Assembly: GCA_023053575.1 (NCBI GenBank) | Contig: JAKZAP010000091.1 | Coordinates: 1-64,000 of the forward strand | Direction of reading: 5' to 3' | DNA: 64,000 nt | Origin: Branchinecta lynchi | Lineage: Eukaryota > Arthropoda > Branchiopoda > Anostraca > Branchinectidae | Part shown: in pieces, positions 49,650-63,227 of the stretch | Numbering within the stretch: the first letter of the stretch is position 1 | How the letters are laid out: the number at the start of each line of letters is the position of its first letter | Program-made: the position numbers and the translations under genes | The notes under the pieces: generated by a model | The model's input: the letters and a program-made list of their open reading frames with translations, nothing else | Told to the model about the DNA's origin: nothing | Database searches by the model: none

Positions 49650-52040
49650 AAACCAACCTTATGGGGAAAGCAACCCTGCGGGAAAACCAACCTTGTGGGA
49701 AAGCGAACCTTTTGGGAAAACCAACACAGTGGGAAAACAAACCTTGTGGGAAAACAAAACTTGTGGGGAAACAAACCTTGCGGGAAAACTAACCTTGTGG
49801 GAAAACAAACCCTGCGGGAAAACCAACCTTGGGGGAAAACAAAGCTTGTGGGAAAACAAACCTTGTGGGAAAACCAACCTAGTGGGAAAAACAACCTAGT
49901 GGGAAAACAAACCTTGTGAGAAAACAAACCTTGTGGGAAAACCAACCTTATAGGGAAAGCAACCCTGCGGGAAAACCAACCTTGTGGGAAAACCAACCTT
50001 GTGGGAAAACCAACCTTGTGGGAAAGCGAACCTTTTGGGAAAACCAACACAGTGGGAAAACAAACCTTGTGGGAAAACCAACCTTGCGGGAAAACCAACC
50101 TTGGGGGAAAACAAACCTTGTGGGAAAACAAACCTTGTGGGGAAACAAACCTTGTGGGGAAACAAACCTTGTGGGAAAACTAACCTTGTGGGAAAACAAA
50201 CCTTGTGGGAAAACCAACCTTGTGGGAAAGCGAACCTTTTGGGAAAACCAACACAGTGGGAAAACAAACCTTGTGGGAAAACAATCCTTGTGGGGAAACA
50301 AACCTTGCGGGAAAACTAACCTTGTGGGAAAACAAACCCTGCGGGAAAACCAACCTTGTGGGAAAACCTACCTTGTGGGGAAACAAACCTTTCGGGAAAA
50401 CCAACCTTGTGGGAAAACAAACCTTGTGGGAAAACAAACCTTGTGGGGAAACAAACCTTAAGGGAAAACTAACCTTGTGGGAAAACAAACCCTGCGGGAA
50501 AACCAACCTTGTGGGAAAACCAACCTTGTGGGGAAACAAACCTTTCGGAAAAACCAACCTTGTGGGAAAACAAACCTTGTGGGAAAACAAACCTTGTGGG
50601 GAAACAAACCTTGTGGGAAAACCAACCTTGCGGGAAAGCGAACCTTTTGGGAAAGAGAACCTTTTGGGAAAACCAACACAGTGGGAAAACAAACCTTTTG
50701 GGTAAACCAACCTTGCGGGAAAACCAACCTTGGGGGAAAACAAAGCTTGTGGGAAAACAAACCTTTTCGGAAAACCAACCTAGTGGGAAAAACAACCTAG
50801 TGGGAAAACAAACCTTGTGAGAAAACAAAATTAGTGGGAAAACCAACCTTATGGGGAAAGCAACCCTGCGGGAAAACCAACCTTGTGGGAAAACCAACCT
50901 TGTGGGAAAGCGAACCTTTTGGGAAAACCAACACAGTGGGAAAACAAACCTTGTGGGAAAACAAACCTTGTGGGGAAACAAACCTTGCGGGAAAACTAAC
51001 CTTGTGGGAAAACAAACCCTGCGGGAAAACCAACCTTGGGGGAAAACAAAGCTTGTGGGGAAACAAACCTTTCGGGAAAACCAACCTTGTGGGAAAACAA
51101 ACATTGTGTTAAATCAGACCTTGTGGGAAAACTAACCTTGCGGGAAAACCAACCTTGTGGGAAAACCAACCTTATGGGAAAACCAACCTTGCGGGAAAAC
51201 CAACCTTGGGGGAAAACAAACCTTGTGGGTAAACAAACCTTGTGGGAAAAAAAACCTTGTGGGAAAACCAACCTAGTGGGAAAACAAACCTTGTGAGAAA
51301 ACAAACCTTGTGGGAAAACCAACCTTATGGGGAAACAAACCCTGCGGCAAAACCAACCTTGTGGAAAAACCAACCTTGCGGGAAAGCGAACCTTTTGGGA
51401 AAACCAACACAGTGGGAAAACAAACCTTGTGAGAAAACAATCCTTATGGGAAAACAAACCTTGTGGGGAAACAAACCTTGTGGGGAAACAAACCTTGTGG
51501 GAAAACTAACCTTGTGGGAAAACAAACCTTGTGGGAAAACTAACCTTGTGGGAAAACAAACCCTGCGGGAAAACAAACCTTGTGGGAAAAACAACCTTGT
51601 GGGGAAACAAACCTTTCTGGAAAACCAACCTTGTTGCAAAACAAACCTTGTGGGAAAACAAACCTTGTGGGAAAACAAACCTTGTGGGAAAACAAACCTT
51701 GTGAGAAAACAAACCTTGTGGGGAAACAAACCTAGTGGGAAAACAAACCTTGTGAGAAAACAAACCTTGTGGGAAAACCAACCTTGCGGGAAAGCGACCC
51801 TTGCGGGAAAGCGAACCTCTTGGGAAAACCAACACAGTGGGAAAACAAACCTTGTGAGAAAACAAACCTTGTGGGGAAACAAACCTTGTGGGAAAACCAA
51901 CCTTGCGGGAAAGCGAACCTTTTGGGAAAACCAACAAAGTGGGAAAACAAACCTTGTGGGAAAACCAACCTTGCGGGAAAACCAACCTTGGGGGAAAACA
52001 AAGCTTTTGGGAAAACAGACCTTGTGGGAAGACCAACCTA
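49650..52040 (-). repeat. Direct duplication (offset 4775 bp), second copy
   Basis: This is the partner of 44.9-47.26 kb. Homology ends sharply near 52,041, where the partner continues with the GGGAAACACAACC monomer and this copy jumps to GGGAAAGCG, indicating a deletion or exchange joint. Confidence 0.7.
51104..51120 (-). repeat. Landmark monomer, right 4
   Basis: It lies 4775 bp from right 3 with the same context, as part of a direct duplication. Confidence 0.95.
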
Positions 52041-53330
52041 GTGGGAAAGCGAACCTTTTGGGAAAACCAACACAGTGGGAAAACAAACCTTGTGGGAAAA
52101 CAAACCTTGTGGGGAAACAAACCTTGCGGGAAAACTAACCTTGTGGGAAAACAAACCCTGCGGGAAAACCAACCTTGTGGGAAAACCAACCTTGTGGGGA
52201 AACAAACCTTTCGGGAAAACCAACCTTGTGGGAAAACAAACCTTGTGGGAAAACAAACCTTGTGGGGAAACAAACCTTGTGGGAAAACCAACCTTGTGGG
52301 AAAACCAACCTTGTGGGGAAACAAACCTTTCGGAAAAACCAACCTTGTGGGAAAACAAACCTTGTGGGAAAACAAACCTTGTGGGGAAACAAACCTTGTG
52401 GGAAAACCAACCTTGCGGGAAAGCGAACCTTTTGGGAAAGAGAACCTTTTGGGAAAACCAACAAAGTGGGAAAACAAACCTTTTGGGTAAACCAACCTTG
52501 CGGGAAAACCAACCTTGGGGGAAAACAAAGCTTGTGGGAAAACAAACCTTTTCGGAAAACCAACCTAGTGGGAAAAACAACCTAGTGGGAAAACAAACCT
52601 TGTGAGAAAACAAACCTTGTGGGAAAACCAACCTTATGGGGAAAGCAACCCTGCGGGAAAACCAACCTTGTGGGAAAACCAACCTTTTGGGAAAGCGAAC
52701 CTTTTGGGAAAACCAACACAGTGGGAAAACAAACCTTGTGGGAAAACAAACCTTGTGGGGAAACAAACCTTGCGGGAAAACTAACATTGTGGGAAAACAA
52801 ACCCTGCGGGAAAACCAACCTTGGGGGAAAACAAAGCTTGTGGGAAAACAAACCTTGTGGGAAAACAAACCTAGTGGGAAAAACAACCTAGTGGGAAAAC
52901 AAACCTTGTGAGAAAAAAAACCTTGTGGGAAAACCAACCTTATAGGGAAAGCAACCCTGCTGGAAAACCAACCTTGTGGGAAAACCAACCTTGTGAGAAA
53001 ACCAACCTTGTGGGAAAGCGAACCTTTTGGGAAAACCAACACAGTGGGAAAACAAACCTTGTGGGAAAACAAACCTTGTGGGGAAACAAACCTTGCGGGA
53101 AAACTAACCTTGTGGGAAAACAAACCCTGCGGGAAAACCAACCTTGTGGGAAAACCAACCTTGTGGGGAAACAAACCTTTCGGGAAAACCAACCTTGTGG
53201 GAAAACAAACCTTGCGGGAAAACTAACCTTGTGGGAAAACAAACCCTGCGGGAAAACCAACCTTGTGGGAAAACCAATCTTGTGGGGAAACAAACCTTTC
53301 GGGAAAACCAACCTTGTGGGAAAACAAACA

Positions 53331-53347
53331 TTGTGTTAAATCAGACC
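53331..53347 (-). repeat. Landmark monomer, right 5
   Basis: It lies 2227 bp (131 monomers) from right 4. Confidence 0.95.
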
Positions 53348-54299
53348 TTGTGGGAAAACTAACCTTGCGGGAAAACCAACCTTGTGGGAAAACCAACCTT
53401 ATGGGAAAACCAACCTTGCGGGAAAACCAACCTTGGGGGAAAACAAACCTTGTGGGTAAACAAACCTTGTGGGAAAACAAACCTTGTGGGAAAACCAACC
53501 TAGTGGGAAAACAAACCTTGTGAGAAAACAAACCTTGTGGGAAAACCAACCTTATGGGGAAACAAACCCTGCGGGAAAACCAACCTTGTAGGAAAACCAA
53601 CCTTGCGGGAAAGCGAACCTTTTGGGAAAACCAACACAGTGGGAAAACAAACCTTGTGAGAAAACAATCCTTGTGGGAAAACAAACCTTGTGGGGAAACA
53701 AACCTTGTGGGGAAACAAACCTTGTGGGAAAACTAACCTTGTGGGAAAACAAACCTTGTGGGAAAACAAACCTTGTGGGAAAGCGAACCTTTTGGGAAAA
53801 CCAACACAGTGGGAAAACAAACCTTGTGGGAAAACCAACCTTGCGGGAAAACCAACCTTGGGGGAAAACAAACCTTGTGGGAAAACAAACCTTGTGGGGA
53901 AACAAACCTTGTGGGGAAACAAACCTTGTGGGAAAACTAACCTTGTGGGAAAACAAACCTTGTGGGAAAACCAACCTTGTGGGAAAGCGAACCTTTTGGG
54001 AAAACCAACACAGTGGGAAAACAAACCTTGTGGGAAAACAAACCTTGTGGGGAAACAAACCTTGCGGGAAAACTAACCTTGTGGGAAAACAAACCCTGCG
54101 GGAAAACCAACCTTGTGGGAAAACCAACCTTGTGGGGAAACAAACCTTTTGGGAAAACCAACACAGTGGGAAAACAAACCTTGTGGGAAAACAAACCTTG
54201 TGGGAAAACAAACCCTGCGGGAAAACCAACCTTGTGGGAAAACCAACCTTGTGGGGAAACAAACCTTTCGGGAAAACCAACCTTGTGGGAAAACAAACA

Positions 54300-54316
54300 T
54301 TGTGTTAAATCAGACC
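54300..54316 (-). repeat. Landmark monomer, right 6
   Basis: It lies 969 bp (57 monomers) from right 5 and is the mirror partner of left 1. Confidence 0.95.
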
Positions 54317-56185
54317 TTGTGGGAAAACTAACCTTGCGGGAAAACCAACCTTGTGGGAAAACCAACCTTATGGAAAACCAACCTTGCGGGAAAACCAACC
54401 TTGGGGGAAAACAAACCTTGTGGGTAAACAAACCTTGTGGGAAAACAAACCTTGTGGGAAAACCAACCTAGTGGGAAAAAAAACCTTGTGAGAAAACAAA
54501 CCTTGTGGGAAAACCAACCTTATGGGGAAACAAACCCTGCGGGAAAACCAACCTTGTAGGAAAACCAACCTTGCGGGAAAGCGAACCTTTTGGGAAAACC
54601 AACACAGTGGGAAAACAAACCTTGTGAGAAAACAATCCTTGTGGGAAAACAAACCTTGTGGGGAAACAAACCTTGTGGGGAAACAAACCTTGTGGGAAAA
54701 CTAACCTTGTGGGAAAACAAACCTTGCGGGAAAACTAACCTTGTGGGAAAACAAACCCTGCGGGAAAACAAACCTTGTGGGAAAACCAACCTTGTGGGGA
54801 AACAAACCTTTCTGGAAAACCAACCTTGTTGCAAAACAAACCTTGTGGGAAAACAAACCTTGTGGGAAAACAAACCTTGTGGGAAAACAAACCTTGTGAG
54901 AAAACAAACCTTGTGGGGAAACAAACCTAGTGGGAAAACAAACCTTGTGAGAAAACAAATCTTGTGGGAAAACCAACCTTGCGGGAAAGCGAACCTTGCG
55001 GGAAAGCGAACCTCTTGGGAAAACCAACACAGTGGGAAAACAAACCTTGTGAGAAAACAATCCTTGTGGGAAAACAAACCTTGTGGGGAAACAAACCTTG
55101 TGGGGAAACAAACCTTGTGGGAAAACAAACCTTGTGAGAAAACAAACCTTGTGGGGAAACAAACCTAGTGGGAAAACAAACCTTGTGAGAAAACAAACCT
55201 TGTGGGAAAACCAACCTTGCGGGAAAGCGAACCTTGCGGGAAAGCGAACCTCTTGGGAAAACCAACACAGTGGGAAAACAAACCTTGTGAGAAAACAATC
55301 CTTGTGGGAAAACAAACCTTGTGGGGAAACAAACCTTGTGGGGAAACAAACCTTGTGGGAAAACTAACCTTGTGGGAAAACAAACCTTGTGGGGAAACAA
55401 ACCTTGTGGGGAAACAAACCTTGTTGGAAAACAAACCTTGTGAGAAAACAATCCTTGTGGGAAAACAAACCTTGTGGGGAAACAAACCTTGTGGGGAAAC
55501 AAACCTTGTGGGGAAACAAACCTTGTGGGAAAACAAACCTTGTGGGAAAACCAACCTTATGGGGAAAGCAACCCTGCGGGAAAACCAACCTTGTGGGAAA
55601 ACCAACCTTGTGGGAAAGCGAACCTTTTGGGAAAACCAACACAGTGGGAAAACAAACCTTGTGGGAAAACAAACCTTGGGGGAAAACAAAGCTTGTGGGA
55701 AAACAAACCTTGTGGGAAAACCAACCTAGTGGGAAAAACAACCTAGTGGGAAAACAAACCTTGTGAGAAAACAAACCTTGTGGGAAAACCAACCTCATGG
55801 GGAAAGCAACCCTGCGGGAAAACCAACCTTGTGGGAAAACCAACCTTGTGGGAAAACCAACCTTGTGGGAAAGCGAACCTTTTGGGAAAACCAACACAGT
55901 GGGAAAACAAACCTTGTGGGAAAACAAACCTTGTGGGGAAAGAAACCTTGCGGGAAAACTAACCTTGTGGGAAAACAAACCCTGCGGGAAAACCAACCTT
56001 GTGGGAAAACCAACCTTGTGGGGAAACAAACCTTTCGGGAAAACCAACCTTGTGGGAAAACAAACCTTGCGGGAAAACTAACCTTGTGGGAAAACAAACC
56101 CTGCGGGTAAACCAACCTTGTGGGAAAACCAACCTTGTGGGGAAACAAACCTTTCGGGAAAACCAACCTTGTGGGAAAACAAACA

Positions 56186-56202
56186 TTGTGTTAAATCAGA
56201 CC
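56186..56202 (-). repeat. Landmark monomer, right 7
   Basis: It lies in the first copy of the 1156-bp duplication. Confidence 0.95.
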
Positions 56203-57341
56203 TTGTGGGAAAACTAACCTTGCGGGAAAACCAACCTTGTGGGAAAACCAACCTTATGGGAAAACAAACCTTGTGGGGAAACAAACCGTGTGGGAAAACA
56301 AACCTTGTGAGAAAACAAACCTTGTGGGGAAACAAACCTAGTGGGAAAACAAACCTTGTGAGAAAACAAACCTTGTGGGAAAACCAACCTTGCGGGAAAG
56401 CGAACCTTGCGGGAAAGCGAACCTCTTGGGAAAACCAACACAGTGGGAAAACAAACCTTGTGAGAAAACAATCCTTGTGGGAAAACAAACCTTGTGGGGA
56501 AACAAACCTTGTGGGAAAACTAACCTTGTGGGAAAACAAACCTTGTGGGGAAACAAACCTTGTGGGGAAACAAACCTTGTGGGAAAACAAACCTTGTGAG
56601 AAAACAATCCTTGTGGGAAAACAAACCTTGTGGGGAAACAAACCTTGTGGGGAAACAAACCTTGTGGGGAAACAAACCTTGTGGGAAAACAAACCTTGTG
56701 GGAAAACCAACCTTATGGGGAAAGCAACCCTGCGGGAAAACCAACCTTGTGGGAAAACCAACCTTGTGGGAAAGCGAACCTTTTGGGAAAACCAACACAG
56801 TGGGAAAACAAACCTTGTGGGAAAACAAACCTTGGGGGAAAACAAAGCTTGTGGGAAAACAAACCTTGTGGGAAAACCAACCTAGTGGGAAAAACAACCT
56901 AGTGGGAAAACAAACCTTGTGAGAAAACAAACCTTGTGGGAAAACCAACCTCATGGGGAAAGCAACCCTGCGGGAAAACCAACCTTGTGGGAAAACCAAC
57001 CTTGTGGGAAAACCAACATTGTGGGAAAGCGAACCTTTTGGGAAAACCAACACAGTGGGAAAACAAACCTTGTGGGAAAACAAACCTTGTGGGGAAACAA
57101 ACCTTGCGGGAAAACTAACCTTGTGGGAAAACAAACCCTGCGGGAAAACCAACCTTGTGGGAAAACCAACCTTGTGGGGAACCAAACCTTTCGGGAAAAC
57201 CAACCTTGTGGGAAAACAAACCTTGCGGGAAAACTAACCTTGTGGGAAAACAAACCCTGCGGGTAAACCAACCTTGTGGGAAAACCAACCTTGTGGGGAA
57301 ACAAACCTTTCGGGAAAACCAACCTTGTGGGAAAACAAACA

Positions 57342-57358
57342 TTGTGTTAAATCAGACC
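57342..57358 (-). repeat. Landmark monomer, right 8
   Basis: It lies exactly 1156 bp (68 monomers) after right 7. Confidence 0.95.
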
Positions 57359-57407
57359 TTGTGGGAAAACTAACCTTGCGGGAAAACCAACCTTGTGGGA
57401 AAACCAA

Positions 57408-59640
57408 CCTTATGGGAAAACCAACCTTGCGGGAAAACCAGCCTTGGGGGAAAACAAACCTTGTGGGTAAACAAACCTTGTGGGAAAACAAAACTTGTGG
57501 GAAAACCAACCTAGTGGGAAAACAAACCTTGTGAGAAAACAAACCTTTTGGGAAAACCAACCTTATGGGGAAACAAACCCTGCGGGAAAACCAACCTTGT
57601 GGGAAAACCAACCTTGCGGGAAAGTGAACCTTTTTGGAAAACCAACACAGTGGGAAAACAAACCTTGTGAGAAAACAATCCTTGTGGGAAAACAAACCTT
57701 GTGGGGAAACAAACCTTGTGGGGAAACAAACCTTGTGGGGAAACAAACCTTGTGGGAAAACTAACCTTGTGGGAAAACAAACCTTGCGGGAAAACTAACC
57801 TTGTGGGAAAACAAACCCTGCGGGAAAACAAACCTTGTGGGAAAACCAACCTTGTGGGGAAACAAACCTTTCTGGAAAACCAACCTTGTGGCAAAACAAA
57901 CCTTGTGGGAAAACAAACCTTGTGGGAAAGCGAACCTTTTGGGAAAACCAACACAGTGGGAACACAAACCTTGTGGGAAAACCAACCTTGCGGGAAAACC
58001 AACCTTGTGGGAAAACAAACCTTGTGGGAAAACAAACCTTGTGGGAAAACAAACCTTGTGGGAAAACAAACCTTATGGGAAAACAAACCTTGTGGGGAAA
58101 CAAACCTTGTGGGAAAACCAACCTTGCAGGAAAGCGAACCTTTTGGGAAAACCAACACAGTGGGAAAACAAACCTTGTGGGAAAAACAACCTTGCGGGAA
58201 AACCAACCTTGGGGGAAAACAAAGCTTGTGGGAAAACAAACCCTGCGGGAAAACCAACCTTGTGGGAAAACCAACCTTGTGGGGAAACAAACCTTTCGGG
58301 AAAACTAACCTTGTGGGAAAACAAACCCTGCGGGAAAACGAACCTTGTGGGAAAACAAACCTTGTGGGAAAACAAACCTTGTGGGAAAACAAACCTTGTG
58401 AGAAAACAAACCTTGTGGGAAAACCAACCTTATGGGGAAACAAACCCTGCGGGAAAACCAACCTTGTGGTAAAACCAACCTTGCGGGAAAGCGAACCTTT
58501 TGGGAAAACCAACACAGTGGGAAAAAAACCTTATGGGAAAACCAACCTTGCGGGAAAACCAGCCTTGGGGGAAAACAAACCTTGTGGGTAAACAAACCTT
58601 GTGAGAAAACAAAACTTGTGGGAAAACCAACCTAGTGGGAAAACAAACCTTGTGAGAAAACAAACCTTTTGGGAAAACCAACCTTATGGGGAAACAAACC
58701 CTGCGGGAAAACCAACCTTGTGGGAAAACCAACCTTGCGGGAAAGTGAACCTTTTTGGAAAACCAACACAGTGGGAAAACAAACCTTGTGAGAAAACAAT
58801 CCTTGTGGGAAAACAAACCTTGTGGGGAAACAAACCTTGTGGGGAAACAGACCTTGTGGGGAAACAAACCTTGTGGGAAAACTAACCTTGTGGGAAAACA
58901 AACCTTGCGGGAAAACTAACCTTGTGGGAAAACAAACCCTGCGGGAAAACAAACCTTGTGGGAAAACCAACCTTGTGGGGAAACAAACCTTTCTGGAAAA
59001 CTAACCTTGTGGCAAAACAAACCTTGTGGGAAAACAAACCTTGTGGGAAAGCGAACCTTTTGGGAAAACCAACACAGTGGGAACACAAACCTTGTGGGAA
59101 AACCAACCTTGCGGGAAAACCAACCTTGTGGGAAAACAAACCTTGTGGGAAAACAACCTTGTGGGAAAACAAACCTTGTGGGAAAACAAACCTTATGGGA
59201 AAACAAACCTTGTGGGGAAAAAAACCTTGTGGGAAAACCAACCTTGCGGGAAAGCGAACCTTTCGGGAAAACCAACACAGTGGGAAAACAAACCTTGTGG
59301 GAAAAACAACCTTGCGGGAAAACCAACCTTGGGGGAAAACAAAGCTTGTGGGAAAACAAACCCTGCGGGAAAACCAACCTTGTGGGAAAACCAACCTTGT
59401 GGGGAAACAAACCTTTCGGGAAAACTAACCTTGTGGGAAAACAAACCCTGCGGGAAAACGAACCTTGTGGGAAAACAAACCTTGTGGGAAAACAAACCTT
59501 GTGGGAAAACAAACCTTGTGAGAAAACAAACCTTGTGGGAAAACCAACCTTATGGGGAAACAAACCCTGCGGGAAAACCAACCTTGTGGGAAAACCAACC
59601 TTGCGGGAAAGCGAACCTTTTGGGAAAACCAACACAGTGG
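57408..59640 (-). repeat. 1121-bp tandem duplication
   Basis: The rare CCAGCCTTGGGGG variant at about 57,438 and 58,559 and all following markers recur 1121 bp apart (66 monomers minus 1 bp). Both copies share the AAAGTGAACCTTTTTGG and GGGAACACAAACC variants. The second copy contains several short monomers (near 59,156 and 59,642). Confidence 0.85.
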
Positions 59641-62439
59641 GAAAAAACCTTGTGGGAAAACCAACCTAGTGGGAAAAACAACCTTGGGGGAAAACAAAGC
59701 TTGTGGGAAAACAAACCTTGTGGGAAAACCAACCTAGTGGGAAAAACAACCTAGTGGGAAAACAAACCTTGTGAGAAAACAAACCTTGTGGGAAAACCAA
59801 CCTGATGGGGAAAGCAACCCTGCGGGAAAACCAACCTTGTGGGAAAACCAACCTTGTGGGAAAACCAACCTTGTGGGAAAGCGAACCTTTTGGGAAAACC
59901 AACACAGTGGGAAAACAAACCTTGTGGGAAAACAAACCTTGTGGGGAAACAAACCTTGCGGGAAAACTAACCTTGTGGGAAAACAAACCCTGCGGGAAAA
60001 CCAACCTTGGGGGAAAACCAACCTTGCGGGAAAGCGAACCTTTTGGGAAAACCAACACAGTGGGAAAACAAACCTTGTGGGAAAACCAACCTTGCGGGAA
60101 AACCAACCTTGGGGGAAAACAAACCTTGTGGGAAAACAAACCTTGTGGGGAAACAAACCTAGTGGGAAAACAAACCTTGTGAGAAAACAATCCTTGTGGG
60201 AAAACAAACCTTGTGGGGAAACAAACCTTGCGGGAAAACTAACCTTGTGGGAAAACAAACCCTGCGGTAAAACCAACCTTGTGGGAAAACCAACCTTGTG
60301 GGGAAACAAACTTCCGGGAAAACCAACCTTGTGGAAAAACAAACCTTGTGGGAAAACAAACCTTGTGGGGAAACAAACCTTGTGGGAAAAACAACCTTGC
60401 GGGAAAGCGAACCTTTTGGGAAAACCAACAAAGTGGGAAAACAAACCTTGTGGGAAAACCAACCTTGCGGGAAAACCAACCTTGGGGGAAAACAAAGCTT
60501 GTGGGAAAACAAACCTTGTGGGAAAGCGAACCTTGCGGGAAAGCGAACCTTTTGGGAAAACCAACACAGTGGGAAAACAAACCTTGTGAGAAAACAATCC
60601 TTGTGGGAAAACAAACCTTGTGGGGAAACAAACCTTGTGGGGAAACAAACCTTGTGCGAAAACTAACCTTGTGGGAAAACAAACCTTGCGGGAAAACTAA
60701 CCTTGTGGGAAAACAAACCCTGCGGGAAAACCAGCCTTGTGGGAAAACCAACCTTGTGGGGAAACAAACCTTTCGGGAAAACCAACCTTGTGGGAAAACA
60801 AACCTTGTGAGAAAACAAACAATGTGGGGAAACAAACCTTGTGGGAAAACCAGCCTTCCGGGAAAGCGAACCTTTTGGGAAAACCAACACAGCGGGAAAA
60901 CAAACCTTGTGGGAAAACCAACCTTGCGGGAAAACCAACCTTGGGGGAAAACAAAGCTTGTGGGAAAACAAACCTTTTCGGAAAACCAACCTAGTGGGAA
61001 AAACAACCTAGTGGGAAAACAAACCTTGTGAGAAAACAAACCTTGTGGGAAAACCAACCTGATGGGGAAAGCAACCCTGCGGGAAAACCAACCTTGTGGG
61101 AAAACCAACCTTGTGGGAAAACGAACCTTGTGGGAAAGTGAACCTTTTGGGAAAACCAACACAGTGGGAAAACAAACCTTGTGGGAAAACCAACCTTGCG
61201 GGAAAACCAACCTTGGGGGAAAACAAACCTTGTGGGAAAACAAACCTTGTGGGGAAACAAACCTAGTGGGAAAACAAACCTTGTGAGAAAACAATCCTTG
61301 TGGGAAAACAAACCTTGTGGGGAAACAAACCTTGCGGGAAAACTAACCTTGTGGGAAAACAAACCCTGCGGGAAAACCAACCTTGTGGGAAAACCAACCT
61401 TGTGGGGAAACAAACCTTTCGGGAAAACCAACCTTGTGGGAAAACAAACCTTGTGGGAAAACAAACCTTGTGGGGAAACAAACCTTGTGGAAAAACCAAC
61501 CTTGCGGGAAAGCGAACCTTTTGGGAAAACCAACAAAGTGGGAAAACAAACCTTGTGGGAAAACCAACCTTGCGGGAAAACCAACCTTGGGGGAAAACAA
61601 AGCTTGTGGGAAAACAAACCTTGTGAGAAGACCAACCTAGTGGGAAACACAACCTAGTGGGAAAACAAACCTTATGGGGAAAGCAACCCTGCGGGAAAAC
61701 CATCCTTGTGGGAAAACCAACCTTGTGGGAAAGCGAACCTTTTGGGAAAACCAACACAGTGGGAAAACAAACCTTGTGGGAAAACCAACCTTGCGGGAAA
61801 ACCAACCTTGGGGGAAAACAAACCTTGTGGGAAAACAAACCTTGTGGGGAAACAAACCTTGTGGGGAAACAAACCTTGTGGGAAAACTAACCTTGTGGGA
61901 AAACAAACCTTGTGGGAAAACCAACCTTGTGGGAAAGCGAACCTTTTGGGAAAACCAACACAGTGGGAAAACAAACCTTGTGGGAAAACAAACCTTGTGG
62001 GGAAACAAACCTTGCGGGAAAACTAACCTTGTGGGAAAACAAACCCTGCGGGAAAACCAACCTTGTGGGAAAACCAACCTTGTGGGGAAACAAACCTTTC
62101 GGGAAAACCAACCTTGTGGGAAAACAAACCTTGTGGGAAAACAAACCTTGTGGGGAAACAAACCTTAAGGGAAAACTAACCTTGTGGGAAAACAAACCCT
62201 GCGGGAAAACCAACCTTGTGGGAAAACCAACCTTGTGGGGAAACAAACCTTTCGGAAAAACCAACCTTGTGGGAAAACAAACCTTGTGAAAAAACAAACC
62301 TTGTGGTGAAACAAACCTTGTGGGAAAACCAACCTTGCGGGAAAGCGAACCTTTTGGGAAAGAGAACATTTTGGGAAAACCAACACAGTGGGAAAACAAA
62401 CCTTTTGGGTAAACCAACCTTGCGGGAAAACCAACCTTG

Positions 62440-62490
62440 GGGGAAAACAAAGCTTGTGGGAAACAACCTAATGACAACCTAATGGGAAAA
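62440..62490 (-). other. Indel scar breaking the 17-bp phase
   Basis: After the GCTTGTGGG monomer the array reads GGGAAACAACC, then an 11-bp fragment TAATGACAACC, then TAATGGGAAAACAAACC. In other copies (for example 48,069-48,140) this place holds a CCTTTTCGG monomer and two CCTAGTGGG monomers. It is the most irregular spot in the window and looks like a deletion with short filler, plus CTAG-to-CTAA changes. Confidence 0.8.
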
Positions 62491-63227
62491 CAAACCTTGT
62501 GAGAAAACAAACCTTGTGGGAAAACCAACCTTATGGGGAAAGCAACCCTGCGGGAAAACCAACCTAGTGGGAAAACCAACCTTGTGGGAAAGCGAACCTT
62601 TTGGGAAAACCAACACAGTGGGAAAACAAACCTTGTGGGAAAACAAACCTTGTGGGGAAACAAACCTTGCGGGAAAACTAACCTTGTGGGAAAACAAACC
62701 CTGCGGGAAAACCAACCTTGGGGGAAAACAAAGCTTGTGGGAAAACAAACCTTGTGGGAAAACCAACCTAGTGGGAAAAACAACCTAGTGGGAAAACAAA
62801 CCTTGTGAGAAAACAAACCTTGTGGGAAAACCAACCTTATAGGGAAAGCAACCCTGCGGGAAAACCAACGTTGTGGGAAAACCAACCTTGTGGGAAAACC
62901 AACCTTGTGGGAAAGCGAACCTTTTGGGAAAACCAACACAGTGGGAAAACAAACCTTGTGGGAAAACAAACCTTGTGGGGAAACAAACCTTGCGGGAAAA
63001 CTAACCTTGTGGGAAAACAAACCCTGCGGGAAAACCAACCTTGTTTGAAAACCAACCTTGTGGGGAAACAAACCTTTCGGGAAAACCAACCTTGTGGGAA
63101 AACAAACCTTGCGGGAAAACTAACCTTGTGGGAAAACAAACCCTGCGGGAAAACCAACCTTGTGGGAAAATCAACCTTGTGGGGAAACAAACCTTTCGGG
63201 AAAACCAACCTTGTGGGAAAACAAACA

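Larger units (their letters stand above)
34212..56090 (-). repeat. Inverted collinear counterpart of left arm 1-19.3 kb
   Basis: Reading this segment backward gives the same succession of higher-order variants as 1-19,334 forward. Matched pairs include about 18,625-18,996 with 34,550-34,921, 15,940-16,836 with 37,034-37,930 (near identical, including the rare CCCATCAGG variant), 2,884-3,408 with 47,262-47,786, and 962-1,570 with 54,520-55,128. The coordinate sum drifts between about 50.7 and 56.1 kb because of local duplications and deletions. At the left window edge the match still holds, so the inverted repeat extends beyond the window. Confidence 0.75.
55150..57415 (-). repeat. 1156-bp (68-monomer) tandem duplication
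   Basis: Markers repeat at 1156 bp: the landmark at 56186 and 57342, the CCTCATGGGG variant near 55,793 and 56,949, and GGGTAAACCAACC near 56,105 and 57,261. Copy 2 has private changes, for example GGGGAACCAAACC near 57,178. Confidence 0.85.
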
